Shown piece by piece: positions 39,397 through 48,391 of a stretch of 64,000 nt of DNA. Origin of the DNA: Pseudomonas sp. StFLB209 (GTDB lineage Bacteria > Pseudomonadota > Gammaproteobacteria > Pseudomonadales > Pseudomonadaceae); NCBI RefSeq assembly GCF_000829415.1, contig NZ_AP014637.1:1624001-1688000 (forward strand), written 5' to 3'. The notes under the pieces were generated by a model. The model was given only the letters and a program-made list of their open reading frames with translations. It searched no databases and was not told where the DNA came from. The position numbers and the translations under genes are program-made. Each line of letters starts with the position of its first letter. The first letter of the stretch is position 1.

Positions 39397-39682
39397 GACT
39401 GTCTCGCCGGCCAGCAATCGCGTTTGGATCGGCAGAGCCTGTCTAATCGTGAAAGGAGACTCTCTGCCCAATGGCTATAACCAGCGTCCGGGCATAACCC
39501 TGTTGCTGGCCGATGAAGATCCTCTGGTGGTGGAGATTGATGGCTTGGGAGTCGTGCAGACCGATGGGATGCTATTGGCACCGCAGATCAAACGAAGATT
39601 TACGCTCCCCCAACGATCCAGTAGACCCATGGTACGCACAGCTTTGGGCCCCTTGTTGTGGGGCAAAGGCAGTGCCCGATGA
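39395..39682 (+). pseudogene. Possible AraC-family regulator N-terminal fragment
   Basis: 95-codon open frame. Its middle (RPGITLLLADEDPLVVEIDG, then LLAPQIKRRF) resembles the cupin-like N-terminus of AraC-type regulators, but no helix-turn-helix follows and the frame ends early. Flanked on both sides by gene fragments. Low certainty; it could be non-coding. Confidence 0.35.
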
Positions 39683-39764
39683 CCGCCTCGGCAAAGCAGT
39701 AGCAAAAGATAAGTAAACATAGCGTTTTTTGCTATCTTTTAAACAAAGTGCCATCACATGCCTG

Positions 39765-40425
39765 TCAACGCCAAGCCCACGCCTTTGTACCGCCAATAGC
39801 GGCTTGGCCGCTTACATTACGCTTAGGTTGAGCGGTCGGCCTATGCTCATCAGAGGATCGAACGTCTGAAAGAGCGCCTGCCTTATCAGCAAGCAGCTCT
39901 ATTAGGGGGGAAGGCTTAAAAAGAAGCTCGCGGCCTGGCTTGTTCTCGTGCCTGAATCTGAGAAGTGAGGGTTGCCTGGACTTGGCATAGAGTTGGGCTT
40001 TCTCATTGTCACGATCAGCAACGGTCACGACCAAAGCATAGGGTTCTTGGTCCAGCACGTCCGGATGATTCCAGTCGCGGCCCTGCCGAATCACCACCAC
40101 GAACCATTTCTCGGTTGGCTTGCGTTGCTTGAACGTCCACCTCGACGACTGAACTGTACCTCGGCCTCTCAACTGAGCAGTGATCTCACGATTCGTTTCT
40201 GCATCGTCTTTGCGGACTTTGGTCTCGTCTTGCAGGTCCTTATTGAAAAACGCCTGTACCTCATCCAGAGATTTTCCTTTAACCAGACGATAAATGATCT
40301 GCGTTGCCACGTAATCCAGGCGCGTTGTTCTAACCGTAGGTGAGTACGCCAAGGTGACCGTCAACTCGCGTAAGCCTCTGGCTGTGCGAAGGTAGGTCGC
40401 TGGCAGCGGTTGCGTGTCATGATGT
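39765..40425 (-). pseudogene. C-terminal fragment of an S8 (subtilisin-like) peptidase
   Basis: The readable frame extends upstream of its first start codon, beginning HHDTQPLPATYLRTARGLRE then LTVTLAYSPTVRTTRLDY, which resembles the C-terminal jelly-roll of phage-defence-associated S8 peptidases (VTLA..P.VR.TR.DY; later YALVVTVAD). The catalytic Asp/His/Ser domain is missing. At about 40,425 the sequence switches to an IS630-like fragment in another frame, so it is a decayed 3' remnant. Confidence 0.65.
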
Positions 40426-40561
40426 CGTTGGCGGCCCAGGTCCGCTGAACGCTGGCCGGAGAAATACCCACGACCAGTGCCATACTTCGGCAGCTCCAGC
40501 GCGGTTGCCCATACTCACCGGCTGGAGTACTTAGGTGCCACTGAAACGAGCGGGCGGGCAA
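40415..40561 (-). pseudogene. IS630-like transposase fragment
   Basis: On the minus strand, MALVVGISPASVQRTWAAND is the helix-turn-helix part of an IS630/Tc1-type transposase (GVS..SVQRIW..N/DIKPHL). Resemblance stops at NDI, where the peptidase remnant begins. No DDE domain is present. Confidence 0.55.
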
Positions 40562-40710
40562 GAAGCCTAGCCATACCGCCCTCTCCCAGTAGGCTCACGT
40601 ATCACGGTAGCCAGTGCAAGCCCTGTGAGATATCGTATCGCCACCACAAAAGGCGGCCATGCGGTATTGCATGTGATGGGCTGCAAAAAACTAAATTACA
40701 AGGACGTGAT

Positions 40711-41895
40711 ATGGCTCAAGTACCTATTGAGTACCGTGGCAGAGAGCAAGCGTACGTTAAACACACCATTCTGAAGACCTACCTTCAAAGACTCTTCATG
40801 ATAATTGGCCGCAATGAGAAAGTGATCAATTATGTAGACTGTTTTGCAGGTCCATGGTCGGAAGAGTCCGATGACCTGCGAGATACCTCCATCGGTATTT
40901 CCATGGGTCTTATGAAGGACTGCGCAAAATCGCTTGAAATCCAACACGGTGCAAAAGTAAAGTTTCGCGCCCTCTACATCGAAAAGAACAATACTGCTTA
41001 CGCAAAGCTTCAGAATTTTCTTAGCGAAAATTCGGATGGTATTGTCGAAGCGAAAAGTTTACACGGTGATTACACCACCATGATTGGTGAAATTGCACTA
41101 TGGGCCTCAACGGGGTTTACGTTCTTTTTCATCGATCCAAAGGGTTGGCTGAAGGTAATCAATGCACCCGTACTCGCACCGCTCTTGAAACTCAATCGCG
41201 CAGAATTTCTAATAAATTTCATGTATGACTTCGTCAACAGAGCTATGTCGATGAAAGCTCAACAGGAAAATATCGAGGCGTTGCTTGGCAAGCAGCTCAC
41301 TTTTTCCGGAAAAGAGACAGCATTTGAACGACAACAGCTCATTATCGACCAGTACCGCGAGGTCATTGCATCGCTCTTCAAAGGGAGGACTGCTTACGTT
41401 ACGGTCCAACGGCCTGGCCATGATAGAGTTTTATATTTCTTAATTTATCTCACGCGACATATCAAGGGGATAATTGTTTTTAAAGAGGCTGCTGAGCGCA
41501 TGGATATGATCCAGCGCGTAAGCCAGTTCGAAATACGCTTAAGACAACAGGAGATGAAAAGACTACCGATTGATGACCTCTTTGCATCCTCGGAGGACCA
41601 GACGGAAATGGTGAATGCTGAAGACAATCGGTTATTGGCAAAAAACTACATTTTAAGCCGCCTCACTACATCACCTTTGTTGATTGACAATGACTGCTGG
41701 GCTAACTTCCTAATGGAGACTGAGCTTTATCCAACAGATTTACAACTTGCTTTTAAAGAGCTGGCTAGTGAAGGTATGATTTCAAACATAGACAAAGATA
41801 TCCGCTTACGCAGGAAAAATCCGGTAAAACCTGACTGGGCAAGGAAAAGCGAGCGCTGGATTCTTTGCTCACCGGATGCCCGACTGAATAATTAA
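40711..41895 (+). CDS. tcmP: Three-Cys-motif partner protein (TcmP), first copy
   Basis: 394 aa from ATG 40711 (MAQVPIEYRGREQAYVKHTI) with AAGGA eight bases upstream. Family marks of TcmP: KH.IL..YL near 17-25, INYVDCFAGPW (39-49) as a SAM-methyltransferase-like motif I, and TFFFIDPKGW (137-146) in the place of motif IV. TcmP genes occur beside a three-Cys (DUF5131/Gp37-Gp68) gene, as here 196 bp downstream. Biochemical role unknown. AT-rich relative to the host. The C-terminus is a winged-helix-like region (~300-390). Confidence 0.82.
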   Translation: MAQVPIEYRGREQAYVKHTILKTYLQRLFMIIGRNEKVINYVDCFAGPWSEESDDLRDTSIGISMGLMKDCAKSLEIQHGAKVKFRALYIEKNNTAYAKLQNFLSENSDGIVEAKSLHGDYTTMIGEIALWASTGFTFFFIDPKGWLKVINAPVLAPLLKLNRAEFLINFMYDFVNRAMSMKAQQENIEALLGKQLTFSGKETAFERQQLIIDQYREVIASLFKGRTAYVTVQRPGHDRVLYFLIYLTRHIKGIIVFKEAAERMDMIQRVSQFEIRLRQQEMKRLPIDDLFASSEDQTEMVNAEDNRLLAKNYILSRLTTSPLLIDNDCWANFLMETELYPTDLQLAFKELASEGMISNIDKDIRLRRKNPVKPDWARKSERWILCSPDARLNN

Positions 41896-42091
41896 AACTA
41901 GGTTCATACCATCCGTCCACAAACAGTGATCAAACCACAAGAACACCTATATCAAACTAGGCATTTATAATGACTATGTTATACTCCTCAGTGAGCAGGG
42001 CCACGAACAGAAGTGACAGATTTTATATCGAGGTCATAACAGTCGCGCCCGAGTTGATATAACTATCGTGCACGACAGGAGCTAAACTGCA

Positions 42092-42835
42092 ATGAGTAGT
42101 CAGACAAGTATAGAATGGACTGAAATGACTTGGAATCCTATAGTTGGGTGCACCAAGGTCTCGCCAGGCTGTAAACATTGCTATGCTGAAAATATGGCAC
42201 ACCGTTTACAAGCGATGGGAACTCCAGGCTACGAAAACGGTTTTAAGTTAAGCCTGCGGCCTGAGAAATTACGCGAGCCTCTCCAGCGTAAAAAACCCAC
42301 TATTTATTTCGTCAACTCTATGTCTGACCTTTTCCACGAAAAAGTTCCAGACCTCTATATCGACAAGGTCTTCGACGTTATTCGAGAAGCTAATCAACAC
42401 ACATTCCAGATCTTGACCAAGCGAGCGGAGAGACTTGCAGAATATTTCAGCAAGCGTACGCCACCACCTAACGCATGGCTGGGTGTTTCCGTGGAAGATA
42501 AGCTTTATGGCGTTCCTCGCATTGATTGCCTGCGCAGGGTCAATTCAACGATCCGGTTTCTATCCGCAGAGCCGCTTCTAGAAGACCTAGGCGACATCGA
42601 CCTCACAGACATCCACTGGGTTATCGTGGGAGGAGAGTCAGGCGCGAAAGCTCGCCCTATGCAGCAAGAATGGGTCGATAATATTCACCGCCAATGCGAC
42701 TCCTATGGATCGGCATTCTTCTTCAAACAATGGGGGGGCTGGGGGGCTGATGGTGTCAAGCGCTCAAAGAAAGCAAATGGGCGGCTGTTAAATGGCCAGA
42801 CCTGGGATGAAATACCGTTGCTGAATCTAGCTTGA
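42092..42835 (+). CDS. DUF5131 (phage Gp37/Gp68) three-Cys-motif protein
   Basis: 247 aa, AGGAGC ribosome site. The N-terminus TSIEWTEMTWNPIVGCTKVS and PGCKHCYAENMAHRL holds Cys20-x6-Cys27-x2-Cys30, the three-Cys motif likely to bind a [4Fe-4S] cluster in a radical-SAM-like barrel (relatives of spore photoproduct lyase in my recollection). Further conserved blocks are YFVNSMSDLFHE and WVIVGGESGAKARPM. Found in phages and defence regions; substrate unknown. Middle gene of TcmP-DUF5131-TcmP, 16 bp before the second TcmP. Confidence 0.85.
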   Translation: MSSQTSIEWTEMTWNPIVGCTKVSPGCKHCYAENMAHRLQAMGTPGYENGFKLSLRPEKLREPLQRKKPTIYFVNSMSDLFHEKVPDLYIDKVFDVIREANQHTFQILTKRAERLAEYFSKRTPPPNAWLGVSVEDKLYGVPRIDCLRRVNSTIRFLSAEPLLEDLGDIDLTDIHWVIVGGESGAKARPMQQEWVDNIHRQCDSYGSAFFFKQWGGWGADGVKRSKKANGRLLNGQTWDEIPLLNLA

Positions 42836-42851
42836 GTTAAGGATTTTTGGG

Positions 42852-44177
42852 ATGGCCAAGGATGAAAAATATAAGTGGAATGTTGAGACCGGGACATATC
42901 CACAAATCGATCCACACAGCAAAATCAAGCACAAGATTATTGAGGATTACATTCGAAACTACATCACAGTGGTGATGAGCAACGAGCGAATCCCTAGAAT
43001 AGGCATTAACATTATCGATGGATTTTGTGGTGGTGGGATTTATACCGAAGAGGATAAATTAGGCACCCATTACGGATCGCCGATCATTGCCCTAGATACC
43101 ATTCAGCAAACAGTGGCAGAGATAAACACCTCAAGAAAAATCCCTCGCGAGGTGCTTGCAAAATATTATTTCATCGACATCAAAAAGGCCAACATTGAAC
43201 ACTTGAAATTTATCTTGAGCCAAAAAGGCTATTCTCACCTTATTGGAAAAGATATTTCCCTCATTAGGTCTCGCTTCACAAATGCTTTGCCAAACATAAT
43301 AACTCAAATAAAAAACAGTAAACTTTCTGAAAGGGCACTGTTTTTACTAGACCAGTACGCATACAAGGATGTGCCCTTTTCCAGTATAAGGTTAATTTTT
43401 GATGAAGTAAAAAATGCAGAGGTTTTGCTTACGTTCAACGTAGACAGTTTGATTGATTATATCTCTGACCGAGATGAAAATCGTAAAGCCTTACAAAATA
43501 TAAACCTTGAAAAATACATACCGTGGGACATGATCTCATACTACAAAGCGACAAAGCCTTACGAGTGGCAGCACCTCATTCAACGTTTCCTTGCGAAGGG
43601 TATCTTGAAGGAGAGCGGTGCAGAGTTCATGACCGTGTTTTTCATCACGCCATTTGGGTCTAATCCACGGACTTACTGGTTCATTCATTTGGCCAAGAAC
43701 TATCGAGCCACCGCCGTCATGAAGGAAATTCACTGGAAATACGGCAACCACTTTTCACACTTCATGACGCCCTCCCTATTCGTTGGGTATGACACAAAGC
43801 GAGATATTGAGGTGACGGATCAACATAGCCTCGGCTTTGGCGAGCAGCATTTTTTTAATGACGTCACAGGCAAGCGTATAGTTTCGGAGCTCTCGGAGCT
43901 GCTCCCGAAGAAGATCTACGAAGGTCAAAATCAGACATTCGGAGCAATGATGCGCAGTATGGCAAACGCCACCATGGCAAATGAGAGCATTGTCCGGGAT
44001 GCACTGCATATGCCACTCATATGCAAGGACATAGAGATTTTCGATAAAGACAATCGCACCAAACGACGTAAAGGCAGCAGTATCAAGGATAGCGACATTG
44101 TCGTGCCTGCGGCGCAGCGCTCACTCTTTTTTATTCCGCCAGTATCCATGGTACGAAACACTGAAGCCGAAGATTAA
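42852..44177 (+). CDS. tcmP: Three-Cys-motif partner protein (TcmP), second copy
   Basis: 441 aa, AAGGA ribosome site 16 bp after the DUF5131 gene. TcmP pattern: SKIKHKIIEDYIRNYI (23-38), INIIDGFCGGGIY (52-64) as motif I, and ALFLLDQYAYKDVP (162-174) where methyltransferases have motif IV; here D-Q-Y rather than the D-P-x-G of the first copy. The two copies share little sequence outside these blocks, so this is not a recent duplication. AT-rich. Probably one operon with the DUF5131 gene. Confidence 0.82.
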   Translation: MAKDEKYKWNVETGTYPQIDPHSKIKHKIIEDYIRNYITVVMSNERIPRIGINIIDGFCGGGIYTEEDKLGTHYGSPIIALDTIQQTVAEINTSRKIPREVLAKYYFIDIKKANIEHLKFILSQKGYSHLIGKDISLIRSRFTNALPNIITQIKNSKLSERALFLLDQYAYKDVPFSSIRLIFDEVKNAEVLLTFNVDSLIDYISDRDENRKALQNINLEKYIPWDMISYYKATKPYEWQHLIQRFLAKGILKESGAEFMTVFFITPFGSNPRTYWFIHLAKNYRATAVMKEIHWKYGNHFSHFMTPSLFVGYDTKRDIEVTDQHSLGFGEQHFFNDVTGKRIVSELSELLPKKIYEGQNQTFGAMMRSMANATMANESIVRDALHMPLICKDIEIFDKDNRTKRRKGSSIKDSDIVVPAAQRSLFFIPPVSMVRNTEAED

Positions 44178-44200
44178 AGCTTTGCACATACAGATAAATC

Positions 44201-44223
44201 CTCTGTCCCGGACTGGGACAGAG
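44201..44223 (+). terminator. Candidate terminator after the TcmP cassette
   Basis: CTCTGTCCC-GGACT-GGGACAGAG, a perfect 9-bp stem 24 bp after the second tcmP stop. No T-run follows, so it may be only an mRNA 3' hairpin. The rest of the gap to 44,501 shows no gene or repeat I can name. Confidence 0.5.
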
Positions 44224-44501
44224 TGGATGCCTGTAGCCTACTCTACACACTGAAGCCTCAATCATTCGTCACGAACTCATCAGAGAACAGTGAAAGCTAA
44301 CCAAAACTATCGTTTTTCGCTAGATTTTTGGGATGCCCATACAGTGTTATGACCAGCGCAGAATTGACCTAGTTGACGGAGTTTCACTGATCCAGACTTC
44401 TACCTTGGGCTTGTGATTACTAGCAAAGGCATTTACTGACCGATCTTGGGTCAGCGTTGCATCAGCCACTGAGTCAACTCTGCGCCAGCCACAACAGATT
44501 G

Positions 44502-46436
44502 CTACCTCTTACTTACAGACTCATTACTCCACATTAGAAGGCGGCTTTTGAAACCGTGGCTTGCTGCCTGGTAATACGTAATCGTGCGGGCGACCAGCGG
44601 ATCTGTGCTCTGCGAAGCTTTTTCAATACTTGCGCCTAACGCATCGTCGTGACGTCGTAGCCCATTACGCGGGCTGAGGATAGCGAGGTTCTGCCCATCA
44701 AAGAGCCCCAAATGCTGGTAGTTACCCAGCACCACACGGGGTGGCAATGTGGGAGCAAGTTGCAGATCCCTTCCGAAAAACGTGGATTCGTAGCTCATAT
44801 TGAGCAGTCCCAGCAGGGTCGGCGCCAAATCAATTTGACTCGCCAACTGCCCATCATCTCTGGGCTTCACGATTTTTGGGGCATAGATGAAAAGTGGTAT
44901 CTGATAATTCACCACAGGCAGGTCTTCTTTACCCGCACTGCCGGCGGTGTGATCCGCGACGAAGATGAAGATCGTGTTATCGAACCAAGGTTTCTGTCTC
45001 GCGGCCTGCAAGAACTGCCCGATGGCATAGTCCGTATACTTCACGGCTCCGTCACGGCCCTTACCTGACTTGATGTCGATTCTGTTGTCAGGATAGGTGT
45101 ATGGGCGGTGATTTGACGTGGTCATCAACTGAAGAAGAAAGGGCTTGCCTGCTGCGAAGTTTGCGTCTGCCAGCTTGAGCGTTTGCTTGTAGAGGTCTTC
45201 ATCAGCCATGCCCCATGCATTTTTGAAATGGATCTCCGATTCGGCAACGCTGCTCTGGTCCACCACTCGATAGCCATTTCCACTAAAAAACGCATTCATA
45301 TTGTCGAAGTAGCCACGGCCGCCATAGACAAACACGCTGTCATAGCCCACCGCAGAGAGCTGCTGTCCAAGGCTCGCAAACCCGGCTTCGCGGCCGATGC
45401 GTTTTACGATCGAACGGCCGGGGGTCGGTGGTATGGAAAGGGTGATGGCTTCCAGGCCCCGATCTGTCCGGGTGCCAGTCGCGTAGAAATTACTGAAGTA
45501 CAGACTGTGTTTACGCAGTTCATCAAGGTTGGGCGTCAGATTACGAGTATCTCCATTACTCCCCATGTATTTGGCGCTGAAACTCTCAATCGTAACCAGC
45601 ACGACATTCAGCTTTTTTACCGGCCCTTGGCGCGTGATTTTACGACGGATATCCATAGGGTCGGTGCCGGTGAACACGACGTTTGGCTCACGTAACTCGT
45701 CGCGAATACGGGGGCCAACCTGATCAGCCGGCAGGCTCGCGAAAAACTGCTCGTAATCCAGCTCATTGTTGCGAAAGGCTGCAAAAAATTGGTAAGGCCC
45801 GTTACTTGCCAGTTCGTTGTTATAGGTGTTACCACCTCGGCCACGTGGCGTGTCCTGATCGACCAGCATCAGGCTTGCCCCCATCAGCAGACACAGCGAA
45901 GCCACTGCAACAACGCGAGTACGCCAGCCAGGCAAGGGCGCATCGAGAATCTTCCATAGCGTTTTGCGTAACGCCCAACTGAGCGCCATTGCAGAAGCAC
46001 CTAGTGCTGTCAGCAAGGTGCCCATGGGGTAGGACTCCAACAGGTTGTTCAATACCTCGTCCGAATACACAAGGTAATCCACCGCGATGAAGTTGAAGCG
46101 CACTCCAAACTCATCCCAGAATAGCCACTCCGCCACAGCCGTGAACAACATGACGAAAAAGATGATGAATACCAGTCCTTGCAGACAGCGCTTGTGCCAC
46201 TTTGAGCGCCATAAAATGGGGGGGCACAACAGGACGTACATCCCTAACGGCAGCATGGCATAGGTGAGGAAGCTCAGGTCGTACAGCAGGCCTTTGGCGA
46301 AGACCGAAGCATAGCCACCAACGGGCTCATCGAGATGGCCAATTATCAATGCCAGCCGGGTAATCAGGAAAATGACCAGCCAAATGCCGCTGATCAGCGC
46401 TAACAGGCGCAGAGGGGAATGACGCATTTTAAACAT
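44502..46436 (-). CDS. LTA synthase/sulfatase-family membrane transferase
   Basis: 644 aa. Five N-terminal membrane segments (about 11-31, 48-70, 86-106, 137-156, 174-192), then a periplasmic alkaline-phosphatase-fold domain: metal residue Glu284 in VTIESFSAKY, nucleophile Thr in ATGTRTDRGLEA (~319-330), and FVADHTAGS. LtaS/OpgB/EptA relatives move phosphoglycerol or phosphoethanolamine onto surface polymers or glycans. Nearest in layout to LtaS-type proteins of proteobacteria; donor and acceptor not determinable. Divergent from ugd, so probably part of the envelope module. Confidence 0.85.
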   Translation of the reverse strand: MFKMRHSPLRLLALISGIWLVIFLITRLALIIGHLDEPVGGYASVFAKGLLYDLSFLTYAMLPLGMYVLLCPPILWRSKWHKRCLQGLVFIIFFVMLFTAVAEWLFWDEFGVRFNFIAVDYLVYSDEVLNNLLESYPMGTLLTALGASAMALSWALRKTLWKILDAPLPGWRTRVVAVASLCLLMGASLMLVDQDTPRGRGGNTYNNELASNGPYQFFAAFRNNELDYEQFFASLPADQVGPRIRDELREPNVVFTGTDPMDIRRKITRQGPVKKLNVVLVTIESFSAKYMGSNGDTRNLTPNLDELRKHSLYFSNFYATGTRTDRGLEAITLSIPPTPGRSIVKRIGREAGFASLGQQLSAVGYDSVFVYGGRGYFDNMNAFFSGNGYRVVDQSSVAESEIHFKNAWGMADEDLYKQTLKLADANFAAGKPFLLQLMTTSNHRPYTYPDNRIDIKSGKGRDGAVKYTDYAIGQFLQAARQKPWFDNTIFIFVADHTAGSAGKEDLPVVNYQIPLFIYAPKIVKPRDDGQLASQIDLAPTLLGLLNMSYESTFFGRDLQLAPTLPPRVVLGNYQHLGLFDGQNLAILSPRNGLRRHDDALGASIEKASQSTDPLVARTITYYQAASHGFKSRLLMWSNESVSKR

Positions 46437-47062
46437 TGGCGAATCCTTTCTATATTTTCTTCCTGCCCGTAGGGAGCAGGTTTTTTAAGACTGCGGATTG
46501 AAGGAGGCTGCTGGCGTAGATGTTGAAGCTGCGATTGCCAAAATTTCGTCAACGTTTTGTTTAAAAACTTGCGCGGGTCGAACGATAGTTTGGCTACACA
46601 CTCTCTCTTGGCCGGACAGCGTTGCGATGCAACAACGTGAGTATAGGAAAATCTGAGGATATGCTCGGATGTGTTCGACTTAGTCAACGCGCTGACAGTC
46701 TGATCACACTGAACGCCGGTCCTCAGCAAAAGCCCGAACTTGGTATCCGAACCTCTGAGTCGCTGTCTTCGTCAAAGACCAAGGACAAGTACGGAGTAGT
46801 CAAACCATCTCGGAATGACAAGACCAAAATCTGACGGTTTTCAGATGCGGCTCATTTCGCCCCGAGGGCTCTGAAGCCAACGGCGCAACTGATAACGCGC
46901 CTGCAAGGCAATAGGTGCTTTGCTAATCGCCCTTATGTGACAAACGCAGTCATCGTTCCTTAACAATTTCATGACATTTTTCTTGCGCTATGTGTCCAGC
47001 ACCCCGTCGGGCACCTGAAAACAAACTAGGCTCATCGATTCGTGGTGCAAAGGGAGTAGCGC
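46437..47062. other. Divergent control region between the LtaS-type gene and ugd
   Basis: 626 bp, AT-richer than the host, without a credible gene. It has a short inverted repeat CCTGC ... GCAGG (46,465-46,483) just upstream of the LtaS-type start on the minus strand, and the ATTTCATGACATTTTT motif (46,966-46,981) upstream of ugd. Short frames here have no ribosome sites or family resemblance. Confidence 0.6.
46966..46981 (+). promoter_or_regulatory. Shared island motif, copy 1 (upstream of ugd)
   Basis: ATTTCATGACATTTTT, matching 15 of 16 bases to the copy at 57,618-57,633 upstream of eptA. It lies ~82 bp before the ugd start, a sensible position for an activator of the OmpR family. Binding by the island's own response regulator is inference. 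Confidence 0.45.
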
Positions 47063-48391
47063 ATGAAAGTGACAGTGTTCGGAACGGGTTATGTCGGACT
47101 GACACAAGCCGCCTGCCTCGCGAAAGTGGGCCATACCGTTTGCTGCGTGGATGTGGACGAAATACGCATCGAAGCGCTACGTAAAAGCATCTGCCCGATC
47201 TTTGAGCCTGGTCTTGAAGACCTTTTGCGCAGTGGGTTGGATTGCCAGCGACTGCATTTCACCACCGATGCCGCTGAAGCCAGCCGCTTTGCCGAGGTGG
47301 TTTTCATTGCTGTTGGTACACCGCCGCAAGCAGACGGCAAGGCGGACCTGAGCCAGGTGTTTGCTGTTCTGCACTCTGTGCTAAAGCACGCCAACGGTGC
47401 TCGGATCATTATCAACAAATCTACTTCGCCGGTCGGGACTGTAGATCGCTTGCTCGCGGAAATCGCTGCCAGTCCGCGACGCGGTCATGGTTTCGAAGTA
47501 ATCAGTAACCCGGAGTTTTTCAAGGAAGGCTCCGCTGTCAGTGATTGCCTGCGTCCGGATCGGATTATCGTCGGTGGTGCCAGTCAGTCTGCGCTGGAAC
47601 TCATGCGTGAGCTGTATCAACCGTTCAGCCGTAACCGCGAGAAATTTGTGGTCATGGATGCACGCAGTGCAGAGTTGACCAAGTACGCGGCCAACTGCTT
47701 GCTCGCGACCAAGATCTCTTTCATCAATGAAATGGCCAATCTGGCTGAGCAGGTTGATGCTGATATTGAACAGGTTCGGCTGGGCATAGGGTCTGATCCG
47801 CGCATTGGCTATGACTTCATCTACCCTGGCTGCGGTTTTGGCGGTTCGTGCTTCCCCAAGGATCTCCAGGCTTTGATCGGTACAGCCGAGGAACATGGTG
47901 TCGAGACGTCCTTGCTCAAGGCCGTGGAACAGGTCAACCGCCGTCAAAAGCACCGCCTGTTTGAGAAAGTATTTACTCATTACCACGGTGCACTCACGGG
48001 TAAGGTTTTTGCTGTCTGGGGACTGTCTTTTAAACCCGAAACCGACGATATCCGCGAAGCCTCCAGCCACGTCTTGCTTGAAGCACTATGGGCAGCGGGC
48101 GCCCAGGTACAGGCTCATGACCCGCAGGCGATGCAAGCCATAAAGCACCATTATGGCGAGCGTGATGATATGAAGCTGGTTCACTGTAAGGAACAGGCGC
48201 TTGAGGGTGCAGATGCGTTGGTGGTGGTCACGGAGTGGCAGGACTACCGCGTTCTGAATCTGGATCAACTCGGCAAAGCACTGCGTGATCGGGTGGTTTT
48301 CGATGGCCGAAACCTGTTTGATCCTACGCAATTGCGTGAAGCGGGGTTTGAGTACTACGGTATTGGGCGTGGCCAGAGGATCCAGCCATGA
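47063..48391 (+). CDS. ugd: UDP-glucose 6-dehydrogenase
   Basis: 442 aa, GGGAG ribosome site. N-terminal Rossmann fold MKVTVFGTGYVGLTQAACLA; the catalytic Cys in GCGFGGSCFPKDLQALI (~259-275); SNPEFFKEGSAVSDCLRPDR for substrate. It oxidises UDP-glucose to UDP-glucuronate. First gene of a coupled run; the stop overlaps the next ATG by 4 bp. In this context UDP-GlcA feeds the adjacent 4-epimerase rather than an Arn pathway, since no arnA/arnB is present. Confidence 0.95.
   Translation: MKVTVFGTGYVGLTQAACLAKVGHTVCCVDVDEIRIEALRKSICPIFEPGLEDLLRSGLDCQRLHFTTDAAEASRFAEVVFIAVGTPPQADGKADLSQVFAVLHSVLKHANGARIIINKSTSPVGTVDRLLAEIAASPRRGHGFEVISNPEFFKEGSAVSDCLRPDRIIVGGASQSALELMRELYQPFSRNREKFVVMDARSAELTKYAANCLLATKISFINEMANLAEQVDADIEQVRLGIGSDPRIGYDFIYPGCGFGGSCFPKDLQALIGTAEEHGVETSLLKAVEQVNRRQKHRLFEKVFTHYHGALTGKVFAVWGLSFKPETDDIREASSHVLLEALWAAGAQVQAHDPQAMQAIKHHYGERDDMKLVHCKEQALEGADALVVVTEWQDYRVLNLDQLGKALRDRVVFDGRNLFDPTQLREAGFEYYGIGRGQRIQP

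Noticed and set aside
46622..46834. Short frame in the LtaS-ugd gap
   Set aside because: No start signals or homology that I recognise.
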